The notes beneath the pieces are model-generated. The model did no database searches. It was not told the DNA's origin and was given only the letters and a program-made list of their open reading frames with translations. Source: CAYMUB01 sp964393545 (GTDB lineage Bacteria > Patescibacteriota > Microgenomatia > Daviesbacterales > UBA10151). From it: DNA of 24,116 bases. The translations under genes and the position numbers were made by a program. Below are positions 21,477 through 24,116 of this stretch, in pieces (within the stretch, counting starts at the first letter, position 1; each line of letters starts with the position of its first letter). The stretch lies in contig CAYMUB010000037.1 of assembly GCA_964393545.1 (NCBI GenBank), positions 1 through 24,116 of the forward strand. The letters run 5' to 3'.

Positions 21477-22310
21477 CTAAACTTCGTCCTTCAAGGATTT
21501 TTGGCTTTGTGGTTGTTTAAGATAATTTTGTTTTGTAGAAACTTTTCTTCCACTTTTTTGCTCTAATTCTTTTCTGGCATTTCCAGCTACATCCCCACCT
21601 TCTGTTGCAGCCTTTTTGTTTTGAATAAAACCTTGAGCGTTTTTGTTTTTGGCTATTTCAGTAGTGGAAGCTTCACCAAGCATGGAAAAGATTAATTCTA
21701 AGTCATTCATGTGATCTCTAAGATTTTCTCTTTTTAAGCTTTTGAACTTTTTATATTTGCTGGGTGTCATTCCAAAAGTAGCTTGTGATATTTCAGCAGT
21801 GAGTATTGCATATTCTCGATCTCCACCAACATCTCTATTTTTCCATTCATTGGTTAGTTGCTCCCTAACTTGGATACCTCTCATCCTTTTCTCAATCCAG
21901 TCATCTGAATATCCTTTAGCTTTGTATAAAGCCCTGGTTCTTTTTGTTCCAAGTTCAGGGTCTTCTATTTCTTGGATTCTTTCATAACCAACTTTGGCTA
22001 ACCATCTTTTAAATGGTTCTGCTTTAGGAGAAGGAATAGACTGGATAATTCTAAAAACCCCTTCAGTATTAGCACAATTCATTCTCTGCTTTCCACCCTC
22101 TGTTTCTACTAAAAGGGTATGTACAATTTGTACCCACCCTTTATTAAGTTCAGGATCTCGCTGCTTCATGCGATTTACATATTGTTTTGGGTCAGAGGAA
22201 TCAATGAGAGCTAGAACAGCATCTTCCACCACAAACCACCATTCATTGTTGTGAATAGTTTTTCGGACTTTATTGCCTTTGAAAATAGCTATTTTTGATG
22301 TCTCGTCCAT
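21477..22310 (-). CDS. BRO-N domain protein with DinD-like C terminus
   Basis: This 277-residue protein begins with a BRO-N domain (about 5-120), recognisable from IAIFKGNKVRKTIHNNEWWF, then VVEDAVLALIDSSDPKQYVNRMK and the late RMNCANTEGVFRII. BRO-N occurs in phage antirepressors and many free-standing bacterial proteins and is thought to bind DNA. The C-terminal half (about 130-265), with KGYSDDWIEKRMRG and a conserved helical tail, resembles the DinD/DNA-damage-inducible D family. That suggests a role in DNA-damage response or phage regulation. It stands alone between two related intergenic repeats, beside gene remnants, in what looks like a turnover region. The exact function is unknown. 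Confidence 0.82.
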   Translation of the reverse strand: MDETSKIAIFKGNKVRKTIHNNEWWFVVEDAVLALIDSSDPKQYVNRMKQRDPELNKGWVQIVHTLLVETEGGKQRMNCANTEGVFRIIQSIPSPKAEPFKRWLAKVGYERIQEIEDPELGTKRTRALYKAKGYSDDWIEKRMRGIQVREQLTNEWKNRDVGGDREYAILTAEISQATFGMTPSKYKKFKSLKRENLRDHMNDLELIFSMLGEASTTEIAKNKNAQGFIQNKKAATEGGDVAGNARKELEQKSGRKVSTKQNYLKQPQSQKSLKDEV

Positions 22311-22374
22311 AGTGATACTATTTTAGTATTAACCAAATCTAACCCGAAGTCAATATAGCAAAAGAGGGTTTTCT

Positions 22375-22409
22375 GTCAACCTTTATCGAAAAATCCGAAC
22401 TTCGTTTTC
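22375..22409. repeat. Intergenic repeat, copy B
   Basis: The partner of copy A at 21108-21140. It lies between the BRO-like gene start and the HAD gene end. The 191-base gap 22311-22501 holds this repeat, the BRO upstream region (a TAAAAT box ends 9 bases before its ATG), and an AGGAG followed by ATG at 22431 that opens a short plus-strand frame I do not accept as a gene. Confidence 0.55.
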
Positions 22410-22501
22410 GCAAGGATAGGAGTGCTACGCATGTCATTCATCATCCGCTGGGTTTATCACGCTTGCTATTTGTATTTTTTGACAATTTTTTTTAGATATT
22501 T

Positions 22502-23614
22502 TTATAAAGGTGATGTTGCATATCGGGTAATTAATGCTGCTGCATCTTTCATAAGCTCTGCATTCCCTGATACACTATCAACAACAACATCTACTCCACG
22601 AATCGGTTGTTCTTGCTCATGCGCTGGTTTGGACCAAATTCCTAAAACTCCACGTTTGCCTCTGGTAAATTTGTATGCAGTATGTCCTGCCCGCATTGGA
22701 GGGCCATCTTGTTTTGGATGATCACCAGAATAAATCCAGAAGTTGTGATAAGGCATATCTTTGAAATGAACTTGACGTTTTGGGTCAATAGGTTCTCTCA
22801 TAAGCTGAATCATTGCTTTTGCCTTTGCCCCTTGTGATGTTGGTCTAATTTCAACATCAAGTGTAGGTAAACCATCAGTTGTCTTTCCAGCACGAATCAT
22901 AAGTCCACACATCTCTTTAAGCTTTGTTCTATCAGCCTTGTCAAATGTATTTGCATATTTGTTAAATGCTTCCTGGTAGTACTGTTTTAGTGCTTGCTGA
23001 TAATTCTCGCGTGCTTCTAAACTTACAAGATTAAGTGCCCAGGTTGAGTTAATTCCCTCAGGATATTCAGGATTATACCCTTTTCTTTGTAATATAATTC
23101 TTCCTCCCTCTGGTGTTTCAAGCTCTGTATTTGGTTCATCTGCTATTTCGGTTGATCTATGAAGTTGTTCTTCAAAAAATCGTTCTCGAACTTCTTGCAG
23201 GATACCTGTAATTTGTGGTTGGAATAGGTGAAAACGAGGATGTATATGAGAAGCCCCTTTAGTATCTAGTGTTTCCCATCCAAGCGTCCCAACAATGCCA
23301 ATTCCAGGAATATCAACAATGCGCGCAATATCTCTTGCTCCGCGCGAACTAATAATAACTACATCTTTTCCTGCAGTTTGCATATCCATAAATGCCTGAC
23401 GGACAATTGGGTCTATATAGCTATCACGGGGATCAAGTCCATTACTTGATCCAACACGAGAGATATTTTGATCAAAATCAGCAGCAATACCAAAGTCCGC
23501 TCCTGTTCTAAGAAGATTTTCAACACTGCTCAAGAATAACTGCCTTGGAGATGTTTCAACTGGAGTTATCTCATCTGGGGTTGAATTTTTTCCTGAAACT
23601 AAGTTTTCTAACAT
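22502..23614 (-). CDS. HAD-superfamily phosphatase, trehalose-phosphatase-like
   Basis: This 370-residue protein has HAD phosphatase motifs in order. Motif I is DFDQN (46-50) with the catalytic pair D46 and D48. Motif II lies in VVIISSRGARDI (S89/S90, R91). The lysine region is LDVEIRPTSQGAKAKAM (K264/K266). The acidic motif is SGDHPKQDGP (D298). The order and spacing, including the cap between motif II and the lysine, fit the trehalose-6-phosphate phosphatase (OtsB-like) group. No trehalose-phosphate synthase is nearby, so the substrate is open. The N-terminal 25 residues look disordered. G+C is higher than in most neighbours (two hand-counted rows, 51 of 120), a possible sign of transfer. 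Confidence 0.72.
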   Translation of the reverse strand: MLENLVSGKNSTPDEITPVETSPRQLFLSSVENLLRTGADFGIAADFDQNISRVGSSNGLDPRDSYIDPIVRQAFMDMQTAGKDVVIISSRGARDIARIVDIPGIGIVGTLGWETLDTKGASHIHPRFHLFQPQITGILQEVRERFFEEQLHRSTEIADEPNTELETPEGGRIILQRKGYNPEYPEGINSTWALNLVSLEARENYQQALKQYYQEAFNKYANTFDKADRTKLKEMCGLMIRAGKTTDGLPTLDVEIRPTSQGAKAKAMIQLMREPIDPKRQVHFKDMPYHNFWIYSGDHPKQDGPPMRAGHTAYKFTRGKRGVLGIWSKPAHEQEQPIRGVDVVVDSVSGNAELMKDAAALITRYATSPL

Positions 23615-23809
23615 GGTGTTTTACAACTGTTTTTAAAAATCGTATTTGGGCCAGATTTTGAAATTGGTCGGGAGATAGAAACTTCCCTTGAACTGCTTAA
23701 TTATATTACAAAGAATATAGAAATTGTTGATTTATTTAATTCTGAGATTGGAAGCTATTATAGAGGTGAAAAACAATTTCCAGCTCAAGCCTACCAGGTT
23801 ATGTTATAG
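23612..23809 (+). pseudogene. Gene remnant without a start codon
   Basis: An open frame of 65 codons ends in TAG and reads as plausible protein: FGPDFEIGREIETSLELLNY, then ITKNIEIVDLFNSEIGSYYR and GEKQFPAQAYQVML. No ATG, GTG or TTG begins it, and it is closed upstream by TAA at 23609, at the HAD gene start. This looks like the C-terminal part of a gene truncated by a rearrangement. I do not recognise the family. Confidence 0.4.
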
Positions 23810-23810
23810 T
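23805..23810 (+). promoter_or_regulatory. -10 box of the NYN gene
   Basis: TATAGT lies 7 bases before the ATG at 23818, matching the leaderless layout of other genes here. It overlaps the end of the preceding gene remnant. Confidence 0.45.
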
Positions 23811-23817
23811 TTAGGCA

Positions 23818-24116
23818 ATGAAAACTTATGCCTTTATAGACGCCTCAAATATCATCTATGGAGCTAGAGCTGAAGGCTGGTTTATAGATCAAGAGAAACT
23901 AATTCAATATCTAAAAAATAAATTTTCGATTTCTAAAGTCTTCTTTTATTATGGTAGAGACTCAAAGAGTGAAAGAAAGAGAAATTCTTAAAAAAATTAG
24001 AGCAATTTGGATATATTTTAAGAGTAAAGGAAATCAAAAGATATGGAGCAAGAACTAAAGCAAACTGTGATGTAGATTTGACCATGGACATGCTTCTTAA
24101 AATAAAAGAATATAAA
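23818..24116 (+). pseudogene. NYN-domain (PIN-like) ribonuclease-type protein, frameshifted, cut by right edge
   Basis: From ATG 23818 the frame reads MKTYAFIDASNIIYGARAEG and on through KVFFYYGRDSKSERKRNS to a TAA at 23989. The FIDASN start with its acidic residue (D8) is the NYN-domain signature. In the -1 frame the family sequence carries straight on (FLKKLEQFGYILRVKEIKR, then KANCDVDLTMDML, the second acidic motif) to the window edge. One base therefore appears to be missing near 23976-23984, in a purine-rich run. It may be a true lesion or an assembly error; I see no convincing slippery site before the stop. NYN proteins are metal-dependent RNases. Confidence 0.7.

Noticed and set aside
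22431..22721. Plus-strand frame from ATG 22431 preceded by AGGAG
   Set aside because: It runs antisense into the HAD gene, whose motifs are clear. The only part not overlapping is about 24 codons of repeat-derived sequence, so it may be the start of a truncated gene but is not supported as one.
23976..23996. Programmed -1 frameshift in the NYN gene
   Set aside because: The A7 run lies at and after the stop codon of the first frame, and the purine run before it lacks a standard slippery heptamer.

Overview
The window is AT-rich, densely packed bacterial DNA with short intergenic gaps and several overlapping gene ends. It holds 17 intact chromosomal genes plus one gene cut by the left edge, one frameshifted gene cut by the right edge, and two gene remnants. 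TGA is used as a stop, so this is the standard bacterial code. Gene content points to a Candidate Phyla Radiation bacterium, most likely of the Microgenomates group: a short Obg without its C-terminal domain, archaeal-type PEP carboxylase, a three-zinc-ribbon topoisomerase-like protein, an RRM protein, several GT-C-like membrane proteins, and an in-frame palindromic 'LPAGRQ' insertion. The phylum assignment is inference; no rRNA or tRNA gene is present.

Layout. Positions 1-3002 carry the end of an MFS permease, a zinc-ribbon protein, a small coiled-coil protein and a DEAD-box RNA helicase with a long, structured leader. Positions 3003-7036 are a two-gene block encoding 459- and 860-residue proteins that I do not recognise. 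It is clearly richer in G+C than its flanks and is bracketed by a 22-bp direct repeat (one mismatch) formed by the shared 3' end of the helicase and obg genes, so it looks like an inserted cassette. Positions 7077-10734 are housekeeping and metabolism: obg, a thioredoxin-like [2Fe-2S] ferredoxin translationally coupled to PEP carboxylase, a VTT/DedA-like membrane protein and a cupin.

Positions 10743-16945 are an envelope region: two large GT-C-like membrane proteins, an S41 protease-like protein carrying a degenerate J-domain, a DUF475/TerC-like protein and a flavin reductase. Positions 16946-18525 hold a Fic-wHTH gene flanked on both sides by the same triple TTGCGYGAT array, then an RRM protein whose ribosome binding site is buried in a perfect hairpin and whose start codon is not ATG. 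Positions 18503-21101 are an MFS / ECF-S-like / RibD_C operon. Positions 21102-24116 are accessory and partly decayed: a BRO/DinD-like gene, a HAD phosphatase-like gene, two gene remnants, related intergenic repeats, and a frameshifted NYN nuclease gene.

Two regulatory themes recur. Many genes have a TATAAT-like box only 6-9 bases before the start codon, implying leaderless mRNAs. The two RNA-binding genes (helicase and RRM) instead have leaders with hairpins at the ribosome binding site, suggesting control by temperature or by their own products.
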